From positions 445,840,270-445,904,269 of the forward strand of contig CM066032.1 of the NCBI GenBank assembly GCA_033557465.1: a stretch of 64,000 nucleotides of DNA, read 5' to 3'. The number at the start of each line of letters is the position of its first letter. Within the stretch, counting starts at the first letter, position 1. Below the pieces are notes generated by a model. That model made no database searches and was not told where the DNA came from. It saw nothing but the letters and a program-made list of their open reading frames with translations. Made by a program: the position numbers and the translations under genes. Below, one piece after another: positions 1 to 11,569 of the stretch. This DNA comes from Ichthyophis bannanicus (taxonomy: Eukaryota > Chordata > Amphibia > Gymnophiona > Ichthyophiidae).

Positions 1-596
1 ACTGACATCCACAAACAGCGGGAAGTGCCATTTTACAAATTTACATGTGGTAAAAATCAACGTAGGAAACCCGGCAACTTACACGTGTGCCAGCATTTCA
101 CAACTCACACGCTAAGTGACAGCATGTACACATTCACATGAGCCATTTTGACAATTAACATGAAGCTGCTGCTAGTTAACTACAGAGGATGCTATCTTGG
201 CAGGGAAAAATATTCTAGTAGATATTAAGGAGGATAACCCTCTTAATCCCTCTCGTAAAGGGCTGGTCAACATGCACACTTTTTAAAAACTTACACGTAC
301 CAAGGAATATATAGATATAAATCCGGATGTGGAGAATTTTGGGCTTACACATGCATTCCGTCTATGAAATGTAGAATACACATATAGATTTTTGTCCTGC
401 CCAGGCCATGCCCAGATTACACCCCTGATATGTCCCCTCAAAACTTCTGCTTTCTAAGAACATCCATGCTGGGCTCGACAAAGCCTAGGCGTCAGGTCGC
501 CATGGCGATCAGAAATTTATACCTGGTGCCTGGGATTTGCCATATCCCCCCTCCCCCCAATCATGGGCAGAAACCCCCTTCTGCCCGCAGGAGATC
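1..596. other. Unassigned intergenic DNA
   Basis: No reading frame or repeat that I recognise. The stretch is moderately AT-rich and lies just beyond the 3' end of the first CR1-like LINE. Short frames here have no recognisable protein content. Confidence 0.5.
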
Positions 597-3460
597 TAAC
601 ATAAGAACATAAGATATGCCATACTGGGTCAGACCAAGGTCCATCAAGCCCAGTATTCTGTTTCCAACAGTGGCCAATCTAGGTCATACGTACCTAGCAG
701 TTTCCCCAAGGGACACAGGTTCCACAATGCTTGTATTGGTTCAAGCATTGATATCCTGGGTCCCTTCTTAATAATGGTTTATGGACCTTTCCTCCAGGAA
801 CTTGTCCAAACCTTTTTTAAACCCAGCTACACTAACAGCCTTTACTACATCCTCCGGTAACAAATTCCAGAGTTTGATTACACGTTGAGTGAAAAAATAT
901 CTTCTTTTATTAGTCTTAAATAGTTTACCCTGTAGCTTCATTGCATGTCCCCTAGTCTTTCTATATTCTGATAAGGTAAACAATCGATCTACGTTTACCC
1001 GTTCCACTCCGTTCATTAATTTATAGACTTCTATCATATCTCCCCTCAGCCGTCTCTTTTCTAGGTTAAAGAGCCCCAACCTTTTTAGCCTTTCTTCATA
1101 GGAGTAGCCTTCCATCCCCTTTACCATTTTGGTGGCTCTTCTCTGAACCTTTTCTAAAATCGCTATATCCTTTTTAAGATACGGCGACCAGAATTGCACA
1201 CAATATTCAAGGTGCGGTCTCACCATGGAACGATATAGAGGCATTATAATATCTTTTGTTTTATTTTCCATTCCTTTCCTTATCATACCTAGCATTCTAT
1301 TTGCTCTCTTGGCCGCCGCTGCACACTGGGCCGAGGGTTTTAACATGGTATCCACAATGACGCCTAAATCTTTTTCCTGGGTGGTGGTTCCTAATGTGGA
1401 ACCTTGCATCGTGTAACCATAGTTTGGGTTGTTCTTCCCTAGGTGCATAACCTTGCACTTCTCCACATTAAATTTCATCTGCCATTTTGATGCCCAGTCT
1501 TCCAATTTATCAAGATCCTCTTGCAATTTTCCACAATCCTCTTGGGTTTTAACAACTTTAAATAGTTTTGTGTCATCTGCAAATTTGATAACCTCACTCG
1601 TTATTCCACTTTCCAGGTCATTTATGAATATGTCAAAAAGCAGCGGACCCAGCACAGATCCCTGGGGTACACCACTATTCACCTTTCTCCATTGGGAAAA
1701 TTAGCCATTTAGCCCTACCCTCTGCTTTCTATCTTTTAACCAGTTCCTGATCCACAATAGTACACTGCCTCCTATCCCATGACTCTTTAGTTTTGCCAAA
1801 CGTCTCTCATGAGGGACCTTGTCAAAGGCTTTCTGAAAGTCCAGATACACAATATCAACCAACTCACCTTTGTCCACCTGTTTATTCACTCCTTCAAAAA
1901 AACATAACAGATTAGTAAGACAAGATTTTCCTTGTCTAAAGCCATGTTGGCTGTCTCCCATTAGGTCGTGACTATCTACATGCTGAGTAATTTTATTCTT
2001 TATGATGGTTTCTACCATTTTTCCCGGTACTGATGTCAGGCTCACCGGTCTGTAGTTTCCGGATCACCCCTCGAACCCTTTTTAAAAATTGGTGTTACAT
2101 TGGCGATCCTCCAATCCTCAGGTATTAGAGATGATTTTAATGATAGTTCACAGATTACTGATAGCAGGTCTGCAATCTCAAATTTTAGTTCTTTCAACAC
2201 CCTTGGATGTATACCATCCGGTCCAGGTGATTTGCTACTCTTCAGTTTATCTAATAGTTGTAAGACATCTTCCCGATGTATCGATATTTCCTTCAATTCT
2301 TCCACACCTTTAAATACCACTTCAGTCATGGGTAACATCCCTACATCTTCCTCAGTAAAGACCGAAGCAAAGAATTCATTCAGTCTCTCCGCTATCGCCT
2401 TGTCGCCTCTTAGTGCTCCTTTAACCCCTTTATCATCTAATGGACCAACTGACTCTCTCACAGGTTTTTTGCTACGAATGTACTTGAAAAGGTCTTTATT
2501 TCACGTTTTTGCTTCCGCAGCAAGCTTCTTCTCAAATTCTCTCTTTGCCTGCCTTATCAATGCCTTGCATTTGACTTGCCAGTGCTTGTGCTGTTTCCAG
2601 GTTTCATCGTTTGGCTCTTTTTTCCATTTCCTGAAAGAGGCTTTTTTGGCAACAACAGCCTCTCTGACCTCACCTTTAAACCATGCTGGCAGTTTTTTGG
2701 ACTTCCTTCCACTTTTCTTAAAGCATGGAATACAGCTGCTCTGGGCTTCCAAGATAGTATTTTTCAACAACACCCAAGCTTGATGTACGTCTTTAACCTT
2801 TGCAACTGCTCCTTTTAGTTTTTTCTTAACTGTTTTCCTCATTTTATCATAGTCTCCCTTTCGAAAGTTAAAGGGTAGTACTGTGGATTTCCTTACTATC
2901 CCTCCTCCACTAATTAAATCAAAGGTGATCATGCTATGATCACTATTGCCAAGTGGCCCCAACACCCTTATCTCTTGCACTACATCTGGTGTTCCACTAA
3001 GGACTAGGTCTAATATTGCTTCCCCTCTGGTCGGTTCATGAACCAGCTGCTCCAAGAAGCAGTCATTTATTTCATCTATGAACTTTATCTCCCTAGCATG
3101 TCCTGTTGTGACACTGACCCAGTCGATGCCGGGGTAACTGAAATCACCCATTATTATTACTGCACTGTAACTTTTGCTAGCTTCCTTGATTTCTTTGAAC
3201 ATTTCATCATCCATTTGTTCATTCTGGCCAGGCGGACGATAGTACATCCCCACTGCCATCGCCTTCCCCTTTTTACATGGAATTTCAATCCATAGAGATT
3301 CTACAGCAAATTTTGTTTCTTGCAAAACTTTAATCCTTTCTGACTCAATGCCCTCTCTAACATAGAGCGCAACCCCTCCACCAATTTGATCAGCTCTATC
3401 ATTACGATATAGTTTGTACCCAGGTTGTCCTCCTTCCTCCATCTGATCTCCCATGAGCAG
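597..3460 (-). mobile_element. CR1-clade LINE, copy 1, 5'-truncated
   Basis: A minus-strand non-LTR retrotransposon. Its 3' end at about 597-625 carries tandem 8-mers (TTCTTATG on the minus strand), as expected of CR1-type tails, followed inward by the 3' UTR containing 'CCATACTGGGTCAGACCAAGG'. The body encodes endonuclease and reverse transcriptase up to about 3440. The 5' end is truncated: the first endonuclease motifs are missing, and homology stops near a 17-base A run at about 3511. The same 3' end recurs at 11570, 19130, 20018 and 54666, so the family is abundant. Subfamily (CR1 versus L3) is not resolved. Confidence 0.88.
768..3440 (-). pseudogene. CR1-like ORF2, endonuclease plus reverse transcriptase, inactivated
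   Basis: It would nick target DNA and reverse-transcribe the LINE RNA there. From the 5' side (high coordinates) the APE endonuclease remnant shows 'GGGVALYVREG', 'IIMGDFSYPGIDW', 'ILDLVLS' and 'LGNSDHSMITFD'. The linker follows, then RT motifs 'KSPGPDGIHPRVLKE', 'IANVTPIFKKG', 'YLDFQKAFDKVPH', '[14 protein letters not shown]' and the catalytic 'FADDTKL'. The C-terminal region has '[19 protein letters not shown]' and '[21 protein letters not shown]', standard for CR1. I count three lesions: an in-frame TGA near 2500, a one-base deletion near 2060, and an in-frame TAA near 1702. The frame is otherwise clean, so the copy is comparatively recent. The N-terminal third of the endonuclease is absent. 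Confidence 0.88.
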
Positions 3461-6400
3461 AAAAGGAGGGGAAGCCCAGGGCATCAGAGAGCTGCAGTGA
3501 TCTGAGCTTCCAAAAAAAAAAAAAAAAAGACGGTGAGAGAGACAGAAAAAATGTAAAGGGGCAGTACCTTAAAAAAGGAAAATGTAAAAAAAAGTACAAA
3601 GAATGGGAGAATGGTGGGCAGGGGGTGGGAGTGCTGAGTGGAGGGAGAAGGGGGAGAGAGTCTGGAAGGGGAACTGAGAGTGGGGAAGATTGAAGTGGGG
3701 AGGGAAGTCTGCAAGATGGAGGTTAAAGGGATGAATGCATGTGGACAAAAATGACAATCTGTATTATGCCCCCCTCCCCGAACATACACGCAAGCACCTC
3801 ACCCCCACACTACACATATGCACTCTGCCTTTGCATGACAGAGGCACCACACACACACACACACATATATACAGCTCCCCTCTGCAACACACACAGGCTC
3901 CCCAGCTCTGCAGCACACACACACATGCAGCACAGCCCTGCAACTACCACATCGCACACACAGGCACACCACCGTTGCACCACACCCACCCACAGAGACA
4001 CTTGCTATCTGGACCTTTTCTAAGAAGGCCATTTACACGTGGATGTGATTTACTAATGTATATGACTGATTATGCATGTGTAAATCGCAAATAGGATTCC
4101 TAATAGAATCCCCATCATGTCTGACTTTAGAACTGAAGCAGTGTGGTGCTGGCCCTCTTCAGGTATAATGTGTTCTGACTTTGATCCATTAAGTATTTTT
4201 TTATATATATCTATAGTTATTTAGTTTCTAAGAAATGAGAAGAGTTAAAATGACACAAGAAATCAAAGGAAGAAAACCTTAATATGTTTACACATTCCCT
4301 AGCCAAAGGGCAGCACTGCAATTTCCTTCCACATCATGAAAATTCCTTGCTGATCTAAAGTCATTTTTAAAGAATTCCAATTTATCTAAATCATTAGCTG
4401 GAGAGATGTATTTGTTCTCCAGTGCTTATGAAATCTGTCAGATGAACAGCTTCTGTCCTTTGAGTCTAAGGCAAAATTTCTTTTATAACCATTTTCCTTT
4501 TCTTCATCACTGCATTCTGTGCTGTGCCTCGGATGTTTGAGACCGTTCAAACCAAAGTCCTTGAACACGACTTAGGGAAGCTACTAAACATGTAAGCCAT
4601 GGGGATCCCAGTCATGACACATGGATCGTATGCAGTTCCTAGATGTATAACATGCAACCCGTGAGCAACCGATCGTCAGCAACAAGGATCTGGTCTCTTC
4701 ACCTACCCTCAGGATCTCTACCATTCCTCTAATTTGGGATTTTTATTTGGATAGAAGTCTATAGTACCCACGCCAACAACTAGCACAGATATCAGCCAGC
4801 TCTAGGCTGCCCTATTATTAGAAAAGTACATTGAGAAAATACATCCTGCACAGGTATGAAAGGGATTGTGGAGGTGTGGGGATGTAAAACTGAGATATGC
4901 TGCTGCTAACTGCAGCAAAGCGGAAAAGGAGCAGAAACCCATATGCAGGGTGTTGAAAGGGGGAGGGGGCGGCGCCAAATAGCCAGGCAAGATAGGGAGC
5001 ACGGCAACACTGGGATAAAAGGCCATACTGTGCCAGGCCCCAAACAGGGAAATGGGCTGAATAAAGTTGTGGGCTGACTACATCTCCATGACAGAATGAA
5101 GAGTCCACACTGGGCCTCCCTATTGGAAAAAGCAGCAGCATTAACACCAGACCCACAGGACAACTAAATAGCTGGAGCCCTGATCAGATGAATGAATGAC
5201 AGACTGTTGGGGGGGGGAAATAAAGAAGGATGATGGAGGGCATAGCATGCAGGGATGCAAAGGGCTGAAGAAGAGCTGCCAAGTTGGAGGACAAGAGGAA
5301 AAGGGATGGTACACTGAGGGCTTCAGGGTAGAATATGAAGACAAAATAGAGAGACTTCAAAGAGATGAGGAAATAGAGGTTTGTAGGAGGAAAGGCCAGG
5401 AATGCAAAACCTAGGGGAAATGAAGGGTGATTCTTAATGAGTTTCAGCACAGGAAACGGGGAAGGAGAAGGGAAGGAGAGGAAAAAGGAACATGAAGAGT
5501 GTGATAGGTAATATGGAGGAAGAACAGAATAATAAAAGAAAGGAATGAGATAAAGTTGCAAGGTTAGACAAAAACTGTATTTTTTTGTGGCAAGACATTT
5601 TAAAAAAGCAGGAATGATGTTCTTGGTGGGCTGGGAGACAATATGTAAGAGATGGCATTGCATCAGGAGGTTTGGGCCCAATCTAGGAAATTTTCTACTT
5701 TACAACAGGGGGGGTGGCACAAGGCAAACCTTTTCAGTTCGTTGGGTATTTTTTCCACAATTTTTAGATTTTTTTTTTCGAGTTAATTTCATACAATCAG
5801 TTTTAATGCATTATATAATCAATTTAACGCACATTCATTCATAGGTTAACATGCATTAAATTGATTTAGTATGCACTAATAAACTGGGCTAGTGGTTAAC
5901 ATGTGCTATTTGTACCCCAGCTTAGTAAACATGCCTCTAAATATCTTAAGCCACACTAATGAACTGAAAGGTGCCCTGACAAATGCGCATCCCTGCTGAA
6001 AGGGGCAACTCCCAACTAAAAATGAAATGATCATCTGTCTCATCACCAAAAAAAGATTTAATAGCCCTGATTTTTTTACATAAATTGATCATATTACACT
6101 GAACAAGCAATCCATTTGAACTGAAATACACATAAAGTGGGATTTTAGAAGGGTCGTCTACTAGGGAAAATCTGTGAGGTCCAGAGCACCGTGTCTACAA
6201 ATCTGAAGTAGTGGCAGCAGGTAAGGTAGGCATGTGTAAGTGCCTTCTGAAATCGCTCCATCTCAATCTGGCAACAGGGTATGTGAACCATTGTAGGCTA
6301 TTTCAGAAATGTGTATGTTCCCAAATTGCACAGCCACAGAAACGGGTACTTGGAGATGCCGACTGAAGTATTCCAGAAGTGGGGACTATATTTACACCTT

Positions 6401-6755
6401 ATTCATGGTCAGGAGAAGATACAGACATAGACGCATCAATAGCAGATGTGCTTGTACCTTCTGAAATTGCATAGCGACGTGCATTTCTGCTGCCGCCATG
6501 CTCATGCTGGAGACGTTCATATACCCAGCTTTCTAAAATGGTTCAGGGATGTCTCTGATTTGCACATCCGAATGTCCATAATCAGACACCCAAATCAGGA
6601 ATAGAGCTTCTAAAATGACCTCCATAGCCAAGGAAATCTACAAAAACAATGAAACAAAACAAACAATGGACACACATTGATTGCCAAGTCCTCAATATTA
6701 AGGAGAAATCAAAGTGTATAAGAATTAAGTAAATAAAGTCAGAAGAAGACTACTA
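3461..6755. other. Unassigned intergenic DNA with simple-sequence tracts
   Basis: No gene recognised. It begins with an A run (about 3511-3527) and a purine-rich tract to about 3730, then a CA-rich tract. 5200-5560 is another purine-rich stretch whose long minus-strand open frames are Pro/Ser/Phe-rich and look like by-products of composition. The piece 5880-5940 ends in 'TTAGTAAACATGCC', a motif also present in a small palindromic MITE at 13832. Confidence 0.5.
3845..3985. repeat. CA-rich microsatellite-like tract
   Basis: An (AC)n run at 3847-3866 followed by degenerate CACACA blocks interspersed with 'CAGC'. Open frames across it are Thr/His-rich and are not genes. Confidence 0.8.
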
Positions 6756-7501
6756 TTACTAATCATTTGTATAGCGCTCCAAGGTGTGCACAGTGCTCCA
6801 CAGAGATAGTCCCTGCTCATCAGAAGTTACAATCTAGTCAAGACAGACAACACAACAACTGAGGACTAGGATATGTCTAGGTGAATGGTAAGGAAGCACA
6901 TAGTTAGAGAACAGGAGACTAAGTGGATCAGGATCCAAAAGCAGCCTCAAAGAGGTGAGTTTTTAGTCTGGATTTGAAAAGGGCCAGAGATAGAGCCTGA
7001 CGTACTGACTCAGGTAGTTTGCTCCAAGCATAAAGAGCAGCAAAGTGGAAAAATTAAAGTCTGAGTTGACAGTGGAAGAGAAGGGCACAGATGGAAGTGA
7101 TCTACCAGAAGAGTGGAGTTCCCAAGGAGGAGTGTAGGAAGAGGAGAAGAAGAAAGGTAGCGAGAAGCAGCAGAATGAATACACTTATAGGGAGGAGTGG
7201 TCTAGTGGTTAGGACAAGGTACTTCAGGCCAGAGGGACTGGGATTTCTAGTCCTATAGGCACTCCTTGTGGTCTTGGGCAAGCCACTTAACCCTCCATTG
7301 CCCATGTTCCCTGTAAGTATTAGCGTATGTGTCTCATATCCCCTCATATTAAATGTATCCCCCAATTGACTGCTTTGACCCGGTGAAAAGCGGGATATAA
7401 ATACAGCTAAATAAATAAATAAATAAATAAACTTATAGGTCAGTAGGAGATGTTTGAACTGGATACGGAAACAGACAGAGCCAATGAAGTGACTTGAGAA
7501 A
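6756..7501 (+). repeat. Dispersed repeat of unknown class, left part
   Basis: Begins near 'ATCATTTGTATAGCGCTCC' and continues 'GACAGTCCCTGCTC'-like, 'ACAATCTAGTCAAGACAGACAA', 'CTTATAGGTCAGTAGGAGATG', ending 'GAAGTGACTTGAGAAAG'. I recall closely similar sequence as a very common dispersed repeat in amphibian genomes but cannot name the class. It is interrupted by a SINE at 7192-7430, and its continuation appears 6.6 kb away at 14151 after the DIRS element. Confidence 0.55.
7192..7430 (+). mobile_element. tRNA-headed SINE with MIR-like core and hairpin-type tail
   Basis: Starts with the A-box-like 'GGTCTAGTGGTTAGGAC', continues with the MIR-like core 'CTTGTGGTCTTGGGCAAGCCACTTAACCC' region, and ends 'AAGCGGGATATAAATACAGC' followed by (AAAT)n. 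It is flanked by a 9-bp target duplication ACTTATAGG (7183-7191 and 7431-7439), and the flanking repeat reads continuously when the SINE is removed. Same subfamily as 37225-37505. Confidence 0.85.
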
Positions 7502-7526
7502 GCATAATTACTCACCTGTAACAAGT

Positions 7527-7687
7527 GTTCTCCGGGGATAACAGGAATTGGTCCTCACATATGGGTGACGTCAGCATTGACGGAGCCCATGTGGATTCAC
7601 TCCCCAGCTTTCGAAGAAAGCCTTTGGGAGTTAAACCACACATGCGTGGTCACCTTTCCGTCCAAGGGTGCCATCTTACCTCAGTAT
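7527..7687 (+). repeat. DIRS copy 1 inverted terminal repeat, left
   Basis: Matches the reverse complement of 13989-14150 over about 160 bp. Shared blocks include 'CCTCACATATGGGT', 'CGGCATTGAC'-like, 'AAAGAAAGCCTTTGGGAGTTA', 'CATG(C/A)(G/A)TGGTCACCTT' and 'CCAAGGGTGCCATCTTA'. The left end extends some 25 bp beyond the matched part. Confidence 0.88.
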
Positions 7688-7743
7688 GACGACTTGCTCA
7701 ATTGAGCATAAAAAACAACTCCATGGGGAGGAGGGAGGGTTGG

Positions 7744-7845
7744 GAGGACTGATTCCTGATGTCCCCAGAGAACACCTGTTACAAGTGAGCAATTACGCTT
7801 TCTCTGGGATTAAGCAACAATCAGTCCTCACATATGGGACTTCCA
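7744..7845. repeat. DIRS copy 1 internal complementary region
   Basis: 7744-7798 is an imperfect reverse complement of the outer left end 7503-7556 ('GAGAACACCTGTTACAAGTGAG' region against 'CTCACCTGTAACAAGTGTTCTC' region). It is followed directly by a second 'CAGTCCTCACATATGGGA' motif in terminal-repeat orientation. In DIRS elements this region serves as a template for joining the two ends into a circle. Confidence 0.72.
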
Positions 7846-8300
7846 AGCTACAGGCCACCAAAAAAACCTGTAGGAGCCATGGGTGACCCAAAAGGCAAAC
7901 CGTGAGGGGCAGCAAGGAGCAATGAATGGCTTGAAGTCCAGTGATGCAGCCCAAACAATGATGCTGGAAACACCTCTCCAGTAGCCTTGACACAAAGGGC
8001 AGAAAGGAAAGAGTTGCACTATTCCCCAAAGAGGTGATGAAGTACTGCCTGGCCGAAGGTGCTGTTGCACCGTGAGCACTCTTCTAAGCAGTAATGTACT
8101 GTGAAAGTATGGACTAAAGACCAGGTGGCGGCCCGGCAGATGTCCTGCAGGGAGATCAAGTGTAGCTGAGCCACCAAGGCTGCCATGGTATGCACATTAT
8201 GCATGGTAGCATGACGCTCCAGAGAGTTCAGCCTGCTCACAGGTGAAAGAGAGGCAGTCTGCTACCCAGGTAGACAGGGTATGCTTAGAGACTGCAACCC
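7830..8300 (-). pseudogene. DIRS copy 1 tyrosine recombinase, C-terminal remnant
   Basis: On the minus strand the conserved C-terminal block reads 'LQDICRAATWSLVHTFTVHY', matching the end of DIRS tyrosine recombinases, where the final His-Tyr pair contains the nucleophile; that Tyr codon is at 8091-8093. 'TFGQAVLHHLF' follows. Upstream, a frame-shifted 'HTLSTWVADCLSF'-like segment continues the domain. The rest of the recombinase lies across a Tx1/L1-like insertion that begins at 8308. Confidence 0.72.
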
Positions 8301-8307
8301 TGATCCT

Positions 8308-9768
8308 GTTTTTTTTTTTTTTTAATTTATGGAATTTTAAGTATATACACCAAGAAAGTTAACCACAACATCCTGGTACAGAAATAGAGCTTACAGAACA
8401 AAATCAATAAAGTAAAAAAAAAAGAAAGAACGCACTGCATGCTCACACTAGCCCACTTCAAGGGGGGGGGGGGGAGAAGCCAATAAAGAAACCAAAAATC
8501 TTCAACAAAAGTACAAGAAATGAAGCCAAGCAATACATTCAGTATATGTTATCAAGACACACTTAAGTGAGTTCTATAGAGGTTTCTATGCTTCTAGCAT
8601 TTATAGATAACCCCTGGATACACCCCTGGATACCCCTGGATACACTCAGATAAAGGTTAAAAATATGACAGAGTAATACTTATCCCAAAAATTTAACAGA
8701 CATTACGCTATTATAAACTCTACGATCCAACTCTGAGTACCCCCAACATGTACCTGTATATAGTTTTTTGTACATAGTTTAATAAGCCAGTTTTGCTATT
8801 TTGCATTAGTTCAAGCTGTTACCCATTACTTTTATTGTTACAAAAATGTTCGATGTAAAACTAAGCTTTTTGCTATGTGGTATGTTGTTTTATTGTGAAC
8901 CGCAACTGAACTCTGGAAGTTGCGGGTTATAAATATATGTTAAATAAATAAAATAAAATAAAATTTACAAAGGCAAGTAGCTTGGAGGGTTCAAAAAAGA
9001 TATAAGGAGAAGACTGTTTTTTAACTAAGCACTTACAAGAGTGCATAAGAAAGAAGAGCCCACCCAGTTACAAAACCCCCAGTTGCAGCAGTAAAAACTC
9101 CCTGTGGTGCCTCTGGGGAACTTTTGACAAATCAAGAAATATATTAACCTTTAAACCATGAAACAAAAGATTCCTTTTGCGGAAAAAGGGTTTCAAAAGA
9201 CACTCCTTATCCAACAGAAGGGCAAAGGTAACAATCATTGTAGATGGAACCACAGACTCATCCCTGGAGGATTCCAGTAAATCAGTACATTTGCCAAATC
9301 CAATTGTGTAACCTCTGAGACTGCTAGGGAAACCACCCTTCTACCCTTAGGAAGATAGTAAATTTTCGCCATGGGGGAAGTGATTCCGAAGGAACTGCCA
9401 ATACATCAACTAAATAACCATTAAACATGTCTCTTGTAGTAACAATCACAGCACGTGGAAAATTAATCAAATGTAGGTTATTAGCCCGAGAAATATTCTC
9501 CAATTGTTCTATCTTCCTATCCAATGCTGTGAAAGATTTTACAAAAAAGCCTCAGCCCAACAAGGACATCTTTGTCTTCAGCTCTGAACCTCAAAGGAAA
9601 CCGTATTCACCACTGCCGTGAGCTGGCCATTTTTTGCAGTATTCTCACTAACCTATACAGCCAAAGAGGAAACTTGTGACAAATAAGGCTTCCCCCAAAG
9701 AAACAATGGCTGTCCAAATCAACTCCAAAGTAAAACTTGCCGATTTAATAAATGTAAATGATGTAGAA
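8308..9768 (-). mobile_element. Tx1/L1-like LINE fragment: ORF1 remnant plus 3' UTR and poly(A)
   Basis: A minus-strand retroelement inserted in the DIRS body; its poly(A) appears as a T run at 8309-8323. At 9324-9524 the minus strand encodes 'QLENISRANNLHLINFPR' and 'VPSESLPPWRKF', a coiled-coil to RNA-binding segment as in L1/Tx1 ORF1 proteins. At 9068-9253 it encodes 'IVTFALLLDKECLLKPFFRK', the continuing ORF1 C-terminal domain. No ORF2 is present, so the copy is internally deleted or recombined. It is interrupted by a plus-strand tail insertion at about 8585-8975. Confidence 0.7.
8585..8975 (+). repeat. Retroelement 3' tail insertion with terminal hairpin
   Basis: Ends 'GTGAACCGCAACTGAACTCTGGAAGTTGCGGGTTATAAATATATG' region followed by (AAATA)n. 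CCGCAACT and AGTTGCGG form an 8-bp stem. The tail motif is shared with other retroelements in the window (see findings). The left boundary is approximate. Confidence 0.5.
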
Positions 9769-10420
9769 TCAACTGTTTGCAAAAAGGCCGACCTCTATTC
9801 CTGCAGTTGCAACTCCTCCATGTAGCTTAGTGGAAGTCCCTAGAGTCTGCTCTCCACTCAAAGATGCTGCATTCCAGTGTGCCGAAGTTAATCTGGGGCA
9901 GAGGTCACCTCCACCGACAGGAAAAAAGCATCTGCCGCCACCTCTTCTGGATTCGGCCTCTGGAAGCAGAAGCGTGGCAGCTGCGTGTTCTTGGGGCTGG
10001 AAAAGGAGGTCCAACTTTGGGGTTCCCCAGTGTCGAAAGATGGAGGTAGCCACCGCTGGGTTGAAGCGCCACTTGAGGGGCTGAAGGACTCTGCTGAATC
10101 GATCTGCGAGCAAATTGTCCTTGTCCCATATGTAGACCGTCCAGAGGGTCATGCCCTTTTCTGCGGCAAAGGTCCAGAGGTGAACTGCCTCCCCACAGAG
10201 GAGGTACAAGCCTGTTCCTCCTCACTTGTTGATGTAGAGCATCGCTACTTGGGTGTCTATCTGGACAAGGACAACTTGGCCTGCCAGGTGGGCCTGGAAC
10301 ACCTGAAGAGTATTTGGCACAGTTCTGAGTTCCAGGAGGTTGATCTGGACGGTACTTTCTTCCCGAGTTCAGGCACCTTGTGACTGCAAACTGTCACAGT
10401 GGGCTCCGCAACCGAGCTTG
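9769..10420 (-). pseudogene. DIRS copy 1 RNase H region
   Basis: The minus strand encodes 'DKDNLLADRFSRVLQPLKWR', then 'VATSIFRHWGTPKLDLLFQP', a block typical of the RNase H end and connector of DIRS elements ('LADRLSR ... HWGTP ... DLFA'). The frame ends abruptly at 9769, where the Tx1/L1-like fragment begins. Frameshifts separate it from the reverse transcriptase. Confidence 0.72.
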
Positions 10421-10639
10421 AAGGCATACGTGGTCAGGACGCATTGGGCCAGCAGGGCCTAGAAGTGTAGGCTGGCAATGAGATTCTGTCTACTCTGCCA
10501 CCAGGTGCTAGAGGCACCGTGGCCTCAATGTATTGAGAGCTGAGGGTCCACTGTGCCTGTCACATCTGTAGACGAGCCTGCAGGGTCACGTGAACCGTTG
10601 AGGCCATGTGTCTCAAGAGGCACAGCAGGAGACAGGCGG

Positions 10640-11340
10640 ATGCCGATGAGCAACCCTGTACCCCCTTTTCTAGGGTCACCAGGCACTACACCCTGTCTAG
10701 AGGAAGGCAGGTTCTGGCCTTGGTGGTGTCTAGAAGGGCTATGATGAACTCCAGGCATTGGGTTGGTAGCAGATGTGACTTTGGGAAGTTGATCACGAAC
10801 CCCAGATGCTGCAGCACCCTGATGGTGCAGTGAGTCACATGACATATCTCCTCTGGCAAGCTGGCCTTTAGAAGCCAGTCATTCAGATAGGGGAAGACAA
10901 AGACTCCCCATAAGCAGAGGTGAGCGGCGGCAACTAACGCCGGGCACTTGGTGAACATGCAGGGGGCTGAGAAGAGGCCAAAGTGCAGCACCCGGTACTG
11001 GTAATGGTAGCTTCCGATAATGAAGCGAAGGTACTGATGGTGCTAGGCATGGATCAGGATGTGGATATAGGCATCTTTGAGATCCAAGGAACATAACCAA
11101 TCTTCCCAATGGAGGTAGGGCAGCAATGTTCCAAGAGATTGCATCTTGAACGTCTTCTTGACCATAAAGCAGTTTAGGTCTTGCAGATCCAGGATGGGAC
11201 AAAAGCCTCATGTCTTTTTTGGGACAAGGAAATACAAGGAGTAGAACCCCATGCCCCAGAGGGGCCAAGGGACTGGCTCTATCACCCGATCCTTGAACAG
11301 GGACTTCAGTTTCATCTGCAGGGAGGTCATGGGAAGTTCC
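10640..11340 (-). pseudogene. DIRS copy 1 reverse transcriptase
   Basis: Read across frames on the minus strand: 'FLVPKKD'-like entry (about 11230), 'ILDLQDLNCFMVKKTFKMQS' (about 11200-11140), 'WLCSLDLKDAYIHI' (about 11085), 'YQYRVLHFGLFSAPCMFTK' (about 11000), then 'FVFPYLNDWLLKA' and 'LGFVINFPKSHL'. The order and motifs are those of DIRS-group reverse transcriptases. The usual catalytic YLDD is YLND here (AAT at 10881-10883), and there is an in-frame stop between motifs, so it cannot be active. Confidence 0.85.
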
Positions 11341-11569
11341 CCTGGAAAGAAGGGATGGGGTGTCTGGTCGAAGTGAAGTTAACTTTCCCGCACCACCCAG
11401 GCATCGGTTGTGATGCCCAGCCAGAGGTGAATGAAGTAAACCAGACATCTTCCCATATGTCTTGTGCCATGATCCTTGAAGGGAAGCGGGCTATGCCCAA
11501 TGAGTCAATAGCACCCCTCCCTCCCCCAGGCTGCAGCTAGGGCACTGTTTGGGGCTTGGGGGCATTCTG

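Noticed and set aside
1225..1704. Plus-strand open frames within LINE copy 1
   Set aside because: Antisense shadows of the LINE ORF2 on the minus strand.
3484..3789. Ser/Pro/Phe-rich minus-strand open frames
   Set aside because: They lie opposite a purine-rich low-complexity tract that lacks stop codons on that strand.
3735..4094. Open frames across the CA repeat
   Set aside because: Thr/His/Cys-rich products of the microsatellite.
5184..5681. 165-codon minus-strand open frame with hydrophobic stretches
   Set aside because: Compositional: the plus strand is GGAA/GAGA-rich, giving Leu/Ser/Phe/Pro codons. No family resemblance.
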